Positions 37,088-46,682 are shown, counted from the stretch's first letter. The stretch is DNA of 64,000 nucleotides from Aquibacillus sediminis (GCF_005870085.1 NZ_SZNM01000004.1:186001-250000), one strand, 5' to 3'. The notes: generated from the letters alone by a model not told the origin. Translations and numbers: made by a program.

Positions 37088-38187
37088 TGAAACAAACCGT
37101 AGTAATAGCAGGCTTAGGCCTAATCGGTGGCTCTTTAGCAACGAATATTAAACAAACAACTGATCACCGTGTGATAGGCTATGATGTAAGAAGTAGAACA
37201 ATTGAATATTGTTTAATGAATGGCATCATTGATGAGGCTGCTGCTAATTTTGAAGCAGCAGTTCTAGAAGCGGATTATTTAATCTTAGCTGCACCAGTAT
37301 CCAAAACAGTAGAACTAATTAAGCGGTTAAATACAATTGATTTCCGCAAATCAATTATTGTTTCCGATGTTTCTTCGGTTAAAGCGCCGATCATGGAGGC
37401 TGCTGAAAAAATAGATTCGAATTTGGTGACATTTATTGGTGGGCACCCAATGGCTGGCTCCCATAAAAAAGGTATCCAAGCAGCGAAAGGACATTTGTTT
37501 GAAAATGCGATCTATGTATTAACACCAATCCAAAACTGTCCACAGAAAAAAATGGATGCACTACAAACATTATTAAGCGGTACAAACAGTAAATTTTTGC
37601 AGTTAGGTCCTAAAGAACATGATGAGATGACAAGCGTCATCTCTCATTTTCCACACTTGATTGCATCATCACTTGTTCACCAAGCGAAAAATTGGCAACA
37701 GACACATGATTATATTCCAAAATTAGCGGCCGGTGGTTTTAGGGATATTACAAGGATTGCATCTAGTAACCCGGCCATGTGGCAAGATATATTCTTCCAT
37801 AATCGCCAGGGAATGATGACCTTGCTAAATGATTGGATATCGGAGATGACGTCACTACGAAATTTGTTAGAAACTGGTGACAAAGTATCGATGTATCATT
37901 ATTTGGAACAAGCTAAAGAATATCGTGATGGTTTAGATGGAAAAGAAAAAGGGGCGATCCCTTCCTTTTATGATTTATATGTGGATATTCGAGATCAACC
38001 TGGTGCGTTATTACGTGTTGTGGAAATTCTAGCTAAACAGGAGATCAGTATTAAGAATATAGAAATACTCGAAATTAGAGAAGGGATAACAGGTGTGCTT
38101 CGTTTAAGTTTGCAAAATAAACAAGCACAATCAACTAGTAATACGATACTAATGAATCATGGTTATGAAACAATGTTAGAAATATAG
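37087..38187 (+). CDS. tyrA: Prephenate dehydrogenase with ACT domain
   Basis: NAD-dependent oxidative decarboxylation of prephenate for tyrosine synthesis; 366 residues. The Rossmann motif GLGLIGGSLA (8-17) is followed by the catalytic HPMAGSHKKG (about 119). The C-terminal ACT domain (~297-366, YVDIRDQPGALLRVVEIL) is the likely tyrosine-feedback site. GTG start with GAGGAGA upstream, overlapping hisC. Confidence 0.95.
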   Translation: MKQTVVIAGLGLIGGSLATNIKQTTDHRVIGYDVRSRTIEYCLMNGIIDEAAANFEAAVLEADYLILAAPVSKTVELIKRLNTIDFRKSIIVSDVSSVKAPIMEAAEKIDSNLVTFIGGHPMAGSHKKGIQAAKGHLFENAIYVLTPIQNCPQKKMDALQTLLSGTNSKFLQLGPKEHDEMTSVISHFPHLIASSLVHQAKNWQQTHDYIPKLAAGGFRDITRIASSNPAMWQDIFFHNRQGMMTLLNDWISEMTSLRNLLETGDKVSMYHYLEQAKEYRDGLDGKEKGAIPSFYDLYVDIRDQPGALLRVVEILAKQEISIKNIEILEIREGITGVLRLSLQNKQAQSTSNTILMNHGYETMLEI

Positions 38188-38198
38188 GGGGGACCTGA

Positions 38199-39488
38199 AT
38201 GACTGCAAGAACATTACACCCGTTACATACACGACTTCAAGGGGAGTTACAAGTCCCAGGAGATAAATCGATTTCTCATAGATCGATTATTTTTAGTGCC
38301 TTAGCAGAAGGAACATCAACGGTAACAAATTTCTTAGATGGTGAAGATTGTATGAGTACTATTGCTGCCTTTCAAGCAATGGGGGTAACCATAGAAAAAA
38401 GTGGAAATACCGTGACAATCGAAGGCAAAGGGATTGATGGGTTACAGGAACCAACAGAGCCTATTAATCTAGGGAACTCTGGAACGACGGCAAGGTTGTT
38501 ACTAGGAGTATTAGCAGGATTACCATTTCATTTTAGTTTATTTGGCGATGCATCACTAACGAAAAGACCTATGGATCGTGTTGCCATTCCTTTAAGAGAA
38601 ATGGGAGCAACAATTGATGGCAGAGAGAATGGAAGTAAGTTACCAATGTCCGTTAGAGGTGGACAACTAAGTAGTATCACATTCCACCCCCCAGTCAAAA
38701 GTGCGCAAGTAAAGTCCGGTGTGTTGTTAGCTGGATTATTAGCCGATGGCGTCACAGAGGTTGTGGAAAAAGTAGCAACAAGGGACCATACGGAGAATAT
38801 GTTACAAGCATTTGGTGGTAAAATTTCTAAACAAGAAGAAACGATTCGAATTGAGGGCGGTCAACGCTTGCAAGCCATCGATATGCAAGTACCAGGTGAT
38901 ATCTCTTCTGCCGCCTTCTTTTTAGTAGCGGCATCGCTCGTGAAAGATAGTCAAGTAACGATTGAAAACGTTGGACTAAACCCAACTAGAACAGGAATCA
39001 TTGATGTATTAAAACAAATGGGTGCGGATATTGTTGTGATAGAAGAAAAAGCAATTGGTGGCGAACCAGTTGGTACTATTACAGTAAAACAAACACCATT
39101 GCGCGGAATCACAATCGATGGGGAGATTATTCCTCGTATTATTGACGAACTCCCTATTATTGCATTATTGGCGACACAAGCTAGTGGAAAAACGATTATA
39201 CGTGATGCTGAAGAATTGCGGTACAAAGAATCTGATCGAATTGCTTCGGTTGTCGACACATTACATGCACTAGGCGCAAAAGTAGAAGCTACGGAAGACG
39301 GAATGATTATAGAAGGAAATAGTTCGTTAACAGGTGCTGAATTAGACTCGCATGGTGATCATCGAATAGGGATGATGATTGCTGTCGCATCGCTCATTGC
39401 ATCAGATGATATCGTTCTTCATAATCCAGACTGTATTGCAATATCATATCCAAGTTTTTTTGAAGATCTACAAAAAATAATAGGATAA
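38199..39488 (+). CDS. aroA: 3-phosphoshikimate 1-carboxyvinyltransferase (EPSP synthase)
   Basis: Joins phosphoenolpyruvate to shikimate-3-phosphate; 429 residues (aroE in B. subtilis naming). The blocks GDKSISHRS (about 21), LGNSGTTARLL (about 90) and IIPRIIDELPIIA (about 309) are intact. GDKSISHR is the typical phosphate- and PEP-binding segment. GGGGGGA precedes the ATG. Last enzyme gene of the aromatic cluster. Confidence 0.95.
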   Translation: MTARTLHPLHTRLQGELQVPGDKSISHRSIIFSALAEGTSTVTNFLDGEDCMSTIAAFQAMGVTIEKSGNTVTIEGKGIDGLQEPTEPINLGNSGTTARLLLGVLAGLPFHFSLFGDASLTKRPMDRVAIPLREMGATIDGRENGSKLPMSVRGGQLSSITFHPPVKSAQVKSGVLLAGLLADGVTEVVEKVATRDHTENMLQAFGGKISKQEETIRIEGGQRLQAIDMQVPGDISSAAFFLVAASLVKDSQVTIENVGLNPTRTGIIDVLKQMGADIVVIEEKAIGGEPVGTITVKQTPLRGITIDGEIIPRIIDELPIIALLATQASGKTIIRDAEELRYKESDRIASVVDTLHALGAKVEATEDGMIIEGNSSLTGAELDSHGDHRIGMMIAVASLIASDDIVLHNPDCIAISYPSFFEDLQKIIG

Positions 39489-39546
39489 CTATCATAGGAA
39501 TAGAAAAACCTTCATACCTTGTACAAATCCAGAAGGAGGACTTGGT

Positions 39547-40416
39547 ATGGGGGTTTATTATTTTTCTAGTGATTATATCTACGATCATGGCAAGTGGAAA
39601 TCAGATAGTATTTTTATAAAAGATAACAAGTTTACGATTACATTTACGAATAAAAAAACTGCACAAGAAATGGATGTTTCCCCGTTTTGGGTAGGACCTG
39701 GAAAAGTGTATGTAGATCTTGATGATCCTGTTTACAGGCAGCAAGACTACCAAAGTAGTATAAAAAAGTATATTTACAGAGGATGTACACTTTTACTCTG
39801 TCAATTACCTATTTCGTCAAGATATGGATTGAAACAAAAGTTTTCACAATTTAAACAACAGTTGTCCCTCGTTTCACCAATCGATTTTATGATTGTTCCA
39901 CGAATACCTGCATCAAAATTAGCAGTTGAACATATCAAGTTTTTCGGAAAAGAAAAAGTACCTTTCATCTTGGTTGAAGCAGATGATGTCGACGAATTAA
40001 AACAAGTGAAGTGGGAATGGATTCAACAATATCAAAGCTTTTCTGGGACACCTATCAGTTATATTTCAGACACAGAAAATACGTTTGAAAAAGATTGGCA
40101 GAAATTAGCAAAAAAGTATCGTATTATTTCGATAGATGATACAATTAATCACTTACCACTGTCTAAACAACTCTTACGTCAGACAGGAATTTCCCCTCAC
40201 AAAGGCGAATTTATACATCAAGGATGTGCTGATTATACTTTATTTGATCGCTCAACACTCCCTACCATTGATGAAGACACCAATTTTCGTTATCATAAAG
40301 CTATTCCAGTTATTACCGTTTCTAATGGGACAGTGGTCAAATCGAATCATATTGTACAATTAGATGCGACACAAGGAAAATACACACCAGTGTCCATACC
40401 AAGACACTTTGTTTGA
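39547..40416 (+). CDS. Degenerate amidohydrolase-like protein
   Basis: A protein of 289 residues not known to me from B. subtilis. Both ends look like a metal-dependent amidohydrolase. The N-terminus has a small beta-rich domain ending in PGKVYVDLDD (51-60), where active enzymes have PGxIDxHxH. The C-terminus has CADYTLFDRSTLP and VITVSNGTVVKSN, like the usual ADLVLFD...VxxVxVNGxVV. The metal-binding histidines are missing and the barrel is short. It is therefore probably a non-catalytic relic or a protein with a new role. AAGGAGG supports the start, so it is likely translated. Confidence 0.65.
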   Translation: MGVYYFSSDYIYDHGKWKSDSIFIKDNKFTITFTNKKTAQEMDVSPFWVGPGKVYVDLDDPVYRQQDYQSSIKKYIYRGCTLLLCQLPISSRYGLKQKFSQFKQQLSLVSPIDFMIVPRIPASKLAVEHIKFFGKEKVPFILVEADDVDELKQVKWEWIQQYQSFSGTPISYISDTENTFEKDWQKLAKKYRIISIDDTINHLPLSKQLLRQTGISPHKGEFIHQGCADYTLFDRSTLPTIDEDTNFRYHKAIPVITVSNGTVVKSNHIVQLDATQGKYTPVSIPRHFV

Positions 40417-40435
40417 TACAGAAAGGATGCCAATA

Positions 40436-41701
40436 ATGGAACAAATACATGAAGCTATTAAACTAATGGAAGCAAACAAATCAGAACAGGCGATGCATTT
40501 ACTTGAGAGTTTCTTGCCTCAGGCAAACGAGGAAGAAAAGTTTACAATTGCAGAGTTATATATGCAATGGGGAATGTTGGAGGAAGCTAAATTTATTTTA
40601 ATGGAACTATCTCAAGCATATCCAAATGAATCAGAATTAAAAATCATGTTGGCGGATATTCATATTGATTTAGAAGAAGATGAAGAAGCGATCAATATGC
40701 TTAATCGCTTCACCCCCGAGGATGAGGAATACCTATCTGCATTAGTGCAACTTGCTGACCTTTATCAAGCGCAAGGATTATTTGAAGTTGCCGAACAAAA
40801 ACTACTCGAAGCTAAAAACCATGATCCAATGGAGACATTAATCGATTTCGCTCTTGGTGAATTGGCTTTTTCGAATGGAGAGTACCAAAAATCTATTCCC
40901 TATTATGAAAAAGTATATGAAGTACAACAAGTTATGGCAAATGTAGAAATTGGTAGTAGACTAGCAGAAGCTTATGCGTCTGTTGGGGAATTTGAACAAG
41001 CGTTAGAGTTTTACCAGGAAACAGACAGTGAAGATCCAGATAACTTATTTAGATATGGATTTATTGCTTATCGAGCTGACCGATTGGATATCTCCATCAA
41101 AGTTTGGGATCAATTACTAGAAAAAGATCCTTATTATCAATCTGTTTATTTATTCTTGGCTCAAGCTAAAGAAACAGAAGGAATGGTTGAGGAAGCGTAT
41201 GAAGTTGCGAAAAGAGGTCTGACAGTTGATGAATTTAACAAAGAATTATACCATCTGGCAGGTATGCTTGCACATCGCTTAGGCAAGGAACAAGAAAGTC
41301 ATCAACATATTAGAGAAGCAATTGCGATTGATCCTGGTTTTAAAGAAGCAGTTTTATTCTTAATTGAAAGTTATAAACAAGCAGAAGATCACCAGGCAAT
41401 TATTGATGTGCTAACGAATGTTTTAGAGCAAGGCGAAGAAGATCCAAATTATAAATGGGAGTTAGCAAAAGCGTATCGAGAGATAGAATCTTTCAATGAT
41501 GCATTAAACCAGTATAAGGATGCATATAATAATTTCAAAGAAGATCCTGATTTTCTACAAGAGTATGGATATTTTCTTGTTGAAGAGGGGAGGTTTAATG
41601 AAGCAATCGAGATTTTCTCTAATTATTTAGCGATTGATCCTACCGATAATGAGATTGGGGAGTACCTAGAACGTTTACGACAGAATCAGAGTGGATTTTA
41701 A
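40436..41701 (+). CDS. ypiA: TPR repeat protein YpiA
   Basis: A protein of 421 residues (423 in B. subtilis) built almost wholly of tetratricopeptide repeats, for example AELYMQWGMLEEAKFIL, AEAYASVGEFEQALEFYQ and AKAYREIESFNDALNQY. TPR arrays bind partner proteins; the partner is unknown. The ATG at 40436 is chosen because AAAGGA lies about nine bases upstream. The gene follows the aromatic cluster as in B. subtilis. Confidence 0.9.
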   Translation: MEQIHEAIKLMEANKSEQAMHLLESFLPQANEEEKFTIAELYMQWGMLEEAKFILMELSQAYPNESELKIMLADIHIDLEEDEEAINMLNRFTPEDEEYLSALVQLADLYQAQGLFEVAEQKLLEAKNHDPMETLIDFALGELAFSNGEYQKSIPYYEKVYEVQQVMANVEIGSRLAEAYASVGEFEQALEFYQETDSEDPDNLFRYGFIAYRADRLDISIKVWDQLLEKDPYYQSVYLFLAQAKETEGMVEEAYEVAKRGLTVDEFNKELYHLAGMLAHRLGKEQESHQHIREAIAIDPGFKEAVLFLIESYKQAEDHQAIIDVLTNVLEQGEEDPNYKWELAKAYREIESFNDALNQYKDAYNNFKEDPDFLQEYGYFLVEEGRFNEAIEIFSNYLAIDPTDNEIGEYLERLRQNQSGF

Positions 41702-41946
41702 TTGATTATCTTTAAAGGATGGTCAAAAAGACTGGTGAAAATCGCTTCGAATTTACCTGTCCATGCCCATAATACACAGCAAAGTGCGACGTTATTATTG
41801 TCCTGCAGTAGGTTGTTAATGCGTTACTAGTTAACTACTTAACAATTATTAGAGTGATCGTAACTTCACTTTGGCTAATACAGGAATTTCTTAGCGCTTT
41901 TTGTCCTCCTTTTGATCAGATAATTTTTTAGGAGGGGACCTAAACG
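41702..41946. other. ypiA-ypiB gap with inverted repeats
   Basis: No gene is seen. TTGTTAA (41813-41819) and TTAACAA (41839-41845) flank the palindrome TAGTTAACTA (41828-41837). The upstream part (GTGAAAATCGCTTCGAATTT ... CAGCAAAGTGCGACGTT) looks like an interspersed element of related genomes, but I cannot confirm this. A strong ribosome site (AGGAGGGG) ends the gap. Confidence 0.35.
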
Positions 41947-42528
41947 TTGAGCACATCTGTTTCGATGAAAGATAAAAAAGAATTTATACGCTGGTTTTTA
42001 AGTAACTATCAATTGAAACGAAGAGAGAGTGTATGGATTTTAAATTATTTAATCAATCATGATTCGATATTAAAAAATGTACATTTCATCAGAGAGGCGC
42101 GTTATTGTCCTAGAGGAATTGTCATTTCTACCCATTGTTCTAAAGATGTACCATTTCGATTTTATAAAAATCATATTGTAACAACAGATGCGGAAAAATC
42201 TTTTCATGATATTCGACTTAACCGGAATGATCCAATTTATATCCAGTTAAGTTTCAAAAATGCGAATCAATGCGCGTCGTATGTAGCGGTATTAGAGGAC
42301 AATCCTTTTCTACCCGAAGATTATTTTATAACAAAAAAAGACCAGAGGATAGCGAAACAATTGCTCGATATGTCATTATTTAATTATCAAAAACAACAGT
42401 TGCAAGAGAAAATTGATAATGCTTTAGACAACCGAAATCAAGATGATTTTCTTATGTTTACTAGCGAATTAGAACAACTAAAGCAACGATATCAAAAGTT
42501 TACATTTGTACATCAATCATCAAAATGA
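41947..42528 (+). CDS. ypiB: UPF0302 family protein YpiB
   Basis: A protein of 193 residues matching the YpiB family, with KKEFIRWFLSNYQLKRRE near the start and the conserved RGIVISTHCSKDVPFRFYK near 55. The C-terminal part is helical. TTG start with AGGAGGGG upstream. Its function is not established; the gene precedes ypiF and the qcr operon as in B. subtilis. Confidence 0.88.
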   Translation: MSTSVSMKDKKEFIRWFLSNYQLKRRESVWILNYLINHDSILKNVHFIREARYCPRGIVISTHCSKDVPFRFYKNHIVTTDAEKSFHDIRLNRNDPIYIQLSFKNANQCASYVAVLEDNPFLPEDYFITKKDQRIAKQLLDMSLFNYQKQQLQEKIDNALDNRNQDDFLMFTSELEQLKQRYQKFTFVHQSSK

Positions 42529-42541
42529 AAAAGATAAGAAG

Positions 42542-42578
42542 AAGAATTTCTCCTTACTAAGGTGAAATTCTTTTTTTT
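42542..42578 (+). terminator. Terminator of ypiB
   Basis: AAGAATTTC pairs with GAAATTCTT, enclosing a CCTT/AAGG pair, and is followed by eight T. Confidence 0.9.
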
Positions 42579-42631
42579 CGTTTTCATCTTTTAGTAAAAT
42601 AGACAAATAATAGGGAAAGGCTGTGATTGAT

Positions 42632-43096
42632 ATGCAATGGAATAATAAAGATCTTGAGCAATACATAGACGAAAAGGTGATTGAGTATGTTGATACGTTA
42701 CTCATTCCTTTAATGCCCATTTCATTAAAAAATGATAAAAATTTAATAAAAAGAGCTTTTCAAGCTGAGTTATTATCGATCTTCGGTAATGAATTGGAAC
42801 GTCAATTTAAGGGACGAATGTTCTTAATGCCGATCTATCATTATCTGTCAACAGCGGATAAACAATTAGAGGTTACTCGACTGAATGAATGGGTTGAGGA
42901 TGCGTTGACCAACCCTTTTAAACATGTTTTATTTTTAACATTAGATTCAGATTGGAAAAAGGTTGAAGCGCAATTACAAGGTGAAGTGCTTTGGTTTCCT
43001 TCCATGCAAAGTGGTGATTTGCAATCAGATGAAACAAAAGGCATGGTGAAAGACCAAATTTCACAACTTACAGACTTAATCAAAACCTACTGGTAA
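42632..43096 (+). CDS. ypiF: DUF2487 family protein YpiF
   Basis: A soluble protein of 154 residues that precedes the qcr genes, as ypiF does in B. subtilis. No catalytic motif is seen. The start is uncertain: ATG 42632 has AAAGG 11 bases upstream, and GTG 42623 lies only two bases after it. The former is favoured because relatives begin with Met and Trp near the N-terminus. The function is unknown; a role in assembly of the neighbouring cytochrome complex would be speculation. Confidence 0.82.
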   Translation: MQWNNKDLEQYIDEKVIEYVDTLLIPLMPISLKNDKNLIKRAFQAELLSIFGNELERQFKGRMFLMPIYHYLSTADKQLEVTRLNEWVEDALTNPFKHVLFLTLDSDWKKVEAQLQGEVLWFPSMQSGDLQSDETKGMVKDQISQLTDLIKTYW

Positions 43097-43127
43097 ACAA
43101 AAAGGTATGTTAAGTGAGGATAATTGA

Positions 43128-43156
43128 TTGACCGAATTATCAGTTTACGCTATTAT
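43128..43156 (+). promoter_or_regulatory. Promoter of qcrABC
   Basis: TTGACC (43128-43133), a 17-base spacer and TATTAT (43151-43156), a good match to sigma-A. The start of qcrA is 67 bases downstream. Confidence 0.7.
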
Positions 43157-43222
43157 GGTAGTGTCTTAGTATTCTGTGAAAAAATACCATGTTTAGTATT
43201 AATTGACAGAGGGGGGTAAAAG

Positions 43223-43732
43223 ATGAGTGAAAAGAGAAACCAAGTATCCCGTCGCCAATTTCTAAATTACACACTTACGGGGGTAGGGGGATTTATGGCT
43301 GCCGGTATGCTTGCACCAATGGTTCGTTTTGCAATTGATCCTGTTTTAAAAACTTCTGCACAAAGCGATATGGTTGCAGTAGCAGATTTGAGCGAAATAT
43401 CAGATGAACCGACGCGAATTGACTGGACGATTGACCAGGTTGATGGTTGGTATGAATCAGAAGTACCTAAAAGTGCTTGGGTTTATAAAGATGAAAATGA
43501 CGACATTATTGCACTTTCTCCAGTTTGTAAACACCTTGGTTGTTTTGTTAACTGGCAAGGTGATGAGTCCCATCCTGATCAGTTTTATTGTCCATGTCAT
43601 GACGGTCGCTATTACAAGAGTGGAGTGAATGTGCCAAACACACCTCCAGAAGAGCCTTTGGATGAATTCGAAGTAAGAATTGATGGACAAACTCTATATC
43701 TTGGACAAACAAAACCGCATAGGGAGGCGTAA
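43223..43732 (+). CDS. qcrA: Menaquinol:cytochrome c reductase, Rieske subunit
   Basis: The [2Fe-2S] subunit of the bc-type complex, 169 residues. A twin-arginine-like start (SRRQFLNYTLTGVGGFM) leads to a membrane anchor. The Rieske boxes CKHLGC (about 98) and CPCHDG (about 118) give two Cys and two His for the cluster. It receives electrons from menaquinol, made by the hepS-menG-hepT products. GGGGGG precedes the ATG. First gene of qcrABC. Confidence 0.95.
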   Translation: MSEKRNQVSRRQFLNYTLTGVGGFMAAGMLAPMVRFAIDPVLKTSAQSDMVAVADLSEISDEPTRIDWTIDQVDGWYESEVPKSAWVYKDENDDIIALSPVCKHLGCFVNWQGDESHPDQFYCPCHDGRYYKSGVNVPNTPPEEPLDEFEVRIDGQTLYLGQTKPHREA

Positions 43733-43735
43733 TGG

Positions 43736-44410
43736 ATGCTACAGAAAATTTATGACTGGGTAGATGAACGAGTTGATATTACGCCTTTATGGCGCGATAT
43801 TGCTGATCACGAAGTTCCAGAACACGTAAACCCTGCCCATCATTTTTCGGCGTTTGTTTACTGTTTTGGTGGATTAACCTTTTTTGTAACCGTCATACAA
43901 GTGTTGTCAGGCATGTTTTTAACCATGTATTATGTTCACGATATTGAAAATGCGTGGAGATCTGTTTATTATTTACAAACAGAAGTAGCACACGGTCAAA
44001 TTGTACGCGGTATGCACCACTGGGGAGCAAGTGTAGTTATTGTCATGTTGTTCCTACATACATTACGTGTGTTTTTCCAGGGTGCATATAAAAAACCACG
44101 TGAACTGAATTGGATGGTTGGAGTGCTAATATTCTTTGTAATGCTTGGATTAGGTTTAACAGGCTACTTATTACCTTGGGATAACAAAGCCTATTTCGCT
44201 ACACAAGTAACGCTAGAAATTGCAGAAGGCGTTCCATTTGTCGGTGAGGCGACAAAAGCTTTGTTAGCAGGTGACCCTAATATTGTTGGTGCGCAAACAC
44301 TAACGAGATTCTTTGCTATTCATGTATTTTTCTTACCTGCAGCTTTATTTGCTTTAATGGCAATACACTTCATTATGATTCGTAAACAAGGTATATCCGG
44401 CCCACTATAA
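43736..44410 (+). CDS. qcrB: Menaquinol:cytochrome c reductase, cytochrome b subunit
   Basis: A cytochrome b6-type subunit of 224 residues with four transmembrane helices. The haem histidines lie in RGMHHWGASVV (about 91-95) and in the later FFAIHVFFLP and MAIHFIMIR helices. LLPWDNKAY near 141 belongs to the quinone-site region. GGGAGG upstream; starts four bases after qcrA. It corresponds to the N-terminal half of mitochondrial cytochrome b. Confidence 0.95.
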   Translation: MLQKIYDWVDERVDITPLWRDIADHEVPEHVNPAHHFSAFVYCFGGLTFFVTVIQVLSGMFLTMYYVHDIENAWRSVYYLQTEVAHGQIVRGMHHWGASVVIVMLFLHTLRVFFQGAYKKPRELNWMVGVLIFFVMLGLGLTGYLLPWDNKAYFATQVTLEIAEGVPFVGEATKALLAGDPNIVGAQTLTRFFAIHVFFLPAALFALMAIHFIMIRKQGISGPL

Positions 44411-44440
44411 AAATTGACTTTTTAAAAAGGAGGGAAAGCT

Positions 44441-45208
44441 GTGAAAAAGGGGAAAGGGATGAAGTTTGTCGGTGATTCACGTATCAGTGCCGACAAAGAA
44501 CGTTTTATACCAAAAGATTATTCAGAATACCCTGGTAAAACCGAAGCTTTTTGGCCAAACTTTCTTTTAAAAGAATGGTTAGTGGGAGCGGTGTTTTTAG
44601 TTGGTTTCCTATGTTTGGCGGTCGCACACCCAGCTCCACTCGAAGGTCCGGCTGATCCAACAGATGCAAGCTACTTACCTTTACCAGACTGGTATTTCTT
44701 ATTTTTATATCAATTTCTGAAATATGATTTTGTAACTACTGTATATGGAGCTGTAATCGTTCCAGGGATAGCATTTGGTGCTCTTTTCTTAGCTCCGTTT
44801 CTTGATAGAGGGAAGGAAAGACGTCCGCATAAACGGCCGATTGCTACATCACTCATGTTGTTAGGTATTATTTCGGTATTTTGGTTGACGTATGAAGCAG
44901 CTGCTGCTGTTGATTGGGAAGAAAAAGCTGAAGAAAATAAACCGGAACCGACATCAGAGGTTGAAATCGATACAGAACACCCAGGTTATGCAGCTTATGA
45001 GAACAGTTGTTTAAGCTGTCATGGTGGTGAATTAGAAGGTACAGCAGGGCCATCTCTGATCGGTATCGACTATAGTGCCGAAGAAATTGAAGAAATTGCA
45101 ATTGATGGTATTGGAGATATGCCACCAGGACAATTTGATGGTACGGATGAAGAGTTACAACAACTTGCTGAATTTATTGTTTCTGTCAACGAACAGGCAG
45201 AAGACTAA
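44441..45208 (+). CDS. qcrC: Menaquinol:cytochrome c reductase, cytochrome b/c subunit
   Basis: A fusion of 255 residues typical of Firmicutes. The first part (1-150) is the subunit IV-like half of cytochrome b, with PDWYFLFLYQFLKY and three transmembrane helices. The last part (170-255) is a cytochrome c domain with CLSCH (about 190) as the haem c site and GDMPPGQ carrying the Met ligand. GTG start after AAGGAGG. Confidence 0.95.
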   Translation: MKKGKGMKFVGDSRISADKERFIPKDYSEYPGKTEAFWPNFLLKEWLVGAVFLVGFLCLAVAHPAPLEGPADPTDASYLPLPDWYFLFLYQFLKYDFVTTVYGAVIVPGIAFGALFLAPFLDRGKERRPHKRPIATSLMLLGIISVFWLTYEAAAAVDWEEKAEENKPEPTSEVEIDTEHPGYAAYENSCLSCHGGELEGTAGPSLIGIDYSAEEIEEIAIDGIGDMPPGQFDGTDEELQQLAEFIVSVNEQAED

Positions 45209-45217
45209 TAAGAGATT

Positions 45218-45244
45218 CCCTCGCCAATCTAGGCGGGGGTTTTT
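45218..45244 (+). terminator. Terminator of qcrABC
   Basis: CCCTCGCC pairs with GGCGGGGG (one G-U) around a six-base loop, followed by five T. Confidence 0.87.
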
Positions 45245-45268
45245 GTGCATGCGAAGGGAAGCGGTTAA

Positions 45269-45856
45269 ATGATTTATCGAATTTTAACGGACCAACGTTT
45301 TTTATTATTGTTATTACTCATTAATTTGGGTGGGACGATTTACGGATATATGTGGTATCAAGGACAATTGACTATAACTCCGGCTAAGTTTTTGGTTTTT
45401 GTTCCTGATAGCCCAACTGCTAGTTTGTTTTTTGTTATCTTTTTATTCTTTTTTATACGAGGGAAAAATGTTCCTTATATTGAGGCATTAGCTATGGTTA
45501 CATTGTTTAAATATGGGTTTTGGGCGGTCGTCATGAACCTATTAACGTTAATGGTCAATGGTTCACTATCGTGGGAAGGTTATATGTTAATGGCTTCACA
45601 TGGTGCGATGGCTATACAAGGATTACTTTATTCCCCGTTCTATAAGATAAAGCTTAAACATATTGTTGTAGCAGGAATTTGGACATTACATAATGATGTG
45701 ATTGATTATGTGTTTGAGATGATGCCAATATATGGTAGCTTGATGAATCATATGAAAGAAATTGGTTATTTCACTTTCTGGTTAAGTATTGTTTCTTTAC
45801 TACTTACTTACTATTTAACCACTCGTCGTCATCTATCTAAAACATACAATTATTAA
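45269..45856 (+). CDS. ypjA: DUF1405 membrane protein YpjA
   Basis: A membrane protein of 195 residues with about five or six transmembrane segments. Family motifs include FVPDSPTASLFF (about 45) and WTLHNDVIDY (about 138), with conserved polar residues inside helices. The order qcrC-ypjA-ypjB is as in B. subtilis. AGGGAAG precedes the ATG. The function is unknown. Confidence 0.87.
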   Translation: MIYRILTDQRFLLLLLLINLGGTIYGYMWYQGQLTITPAKFLVFVPDSPTASLFFVIFLFFFIRGKNVPYIEALAMVTLFKYGFWAVVMNLLTLMVNGSLSWEGYMLMASHGAMAIQGLLYSPFYKIKLKHIVVAGIWTLHNDVIDYVFEMMPIYGSLMNHMKEIGYFTFWLSIVSLLLTYYLTTRRHLSKTYNY

Positions 45857-45926
45857 AAATTGGTCTAAACTTGTCTCTTCTCTCATATAGTTTTAAGAGA
45901 AACTGTGAAAAGAAGAGGGGATATCG

Positions 45927-46682
45927 GTGAAAGGTATACATAACATAATAAAGAGCTTAGTATTGATCGTACCGATGATTGCTATTAGTGTTTATTTTCT
46001 TCTACCTACCACAGCAGAACATGCTGATTTAAGAACAACAATGTATCACTATGAACGAATGATTGAAGAAGAACGATATGATCGTGCGCACAACTTGTTA
46101 AGCAATCATAGCAATTCAATTGAACACTTGTTTCGTAAGGTAGATTCAGAAATAAGTCGTGATAACCTAATCGATATATTGGAACAAAACAAAAATCGAA
46201 CTAAAACGTATGAGGATTACTCCCATCAACAAATTGAAAAAGCAACATTACAATTAGTGTTAGCTGTTGACGCTATTGATAATCCAACGGCAGCCATTTG
46301 GCTGACATGGAAAGAAGATCTAGATCAAGCTGTGTCTCAGTTAATCGAACAAGAACAAGTATCTGCAGTCCAAATCAATGATGTTATCAATAATTGGGAA
46401 ATTATCCAACCTGCCATGTCACTAACTGTTACACAGGAGAAAATGGAAAGTCTTGATCAGTCGATACAACAGCTAACTTCGGATGTTTCAACCAATGAAA
46501 ACAAACAACAATTAAATGCATTTTATCAACAATCAATTGAAGTGGATCAAGTGCCGAATGACAATTCTACCTTCATGCTTTTAGTTGGTGTTGTCAGTGG
46601 TGTTATTATTCTTACATTATCTTACGTTGGTTGGAAAAAATATAAAGGCGAAAAACATAAGAAACAGCTAGAAAAACATTAG
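45927..46682 (+). CDS. ypjB: Sporulation protein YpjB
   Basis: A protein of 251 residues with a signal or anchor segment at the N-terminus (8-27), a mainly helical outer domain, and a second transmembrane helix near the C-terminus (about 214-236) with a Lys-rich cytoplasmic tail. Matches the YpjB family, which is expressed during sporulation in B. subtilis; the detailed role is unknown. GTG start after GAGGGG. Confidence 0.85.
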   Translation: MKGIHNIIKSLVLIVPMIAISVYFLLPTTAEHADLRTTMYHYERMIEEERYDRAHNLLSNHSNSIEHLFRKVDSEISRDNLIDILEQNKNRTKTYEDYSHQQIEKATLQLVLAVDAIDNPTAAIWLTWKEDLDQAVSQLIEQEQVSAVQINDVINNWEIIQPAMSLTVTQEKMESLDQSIQQLTSDVSTNENKQQLNAFYQQSIEVDQVPNDNSTFMLLVGVVSGVIILTLSYVGWKKYKGEKHKKQLEKH

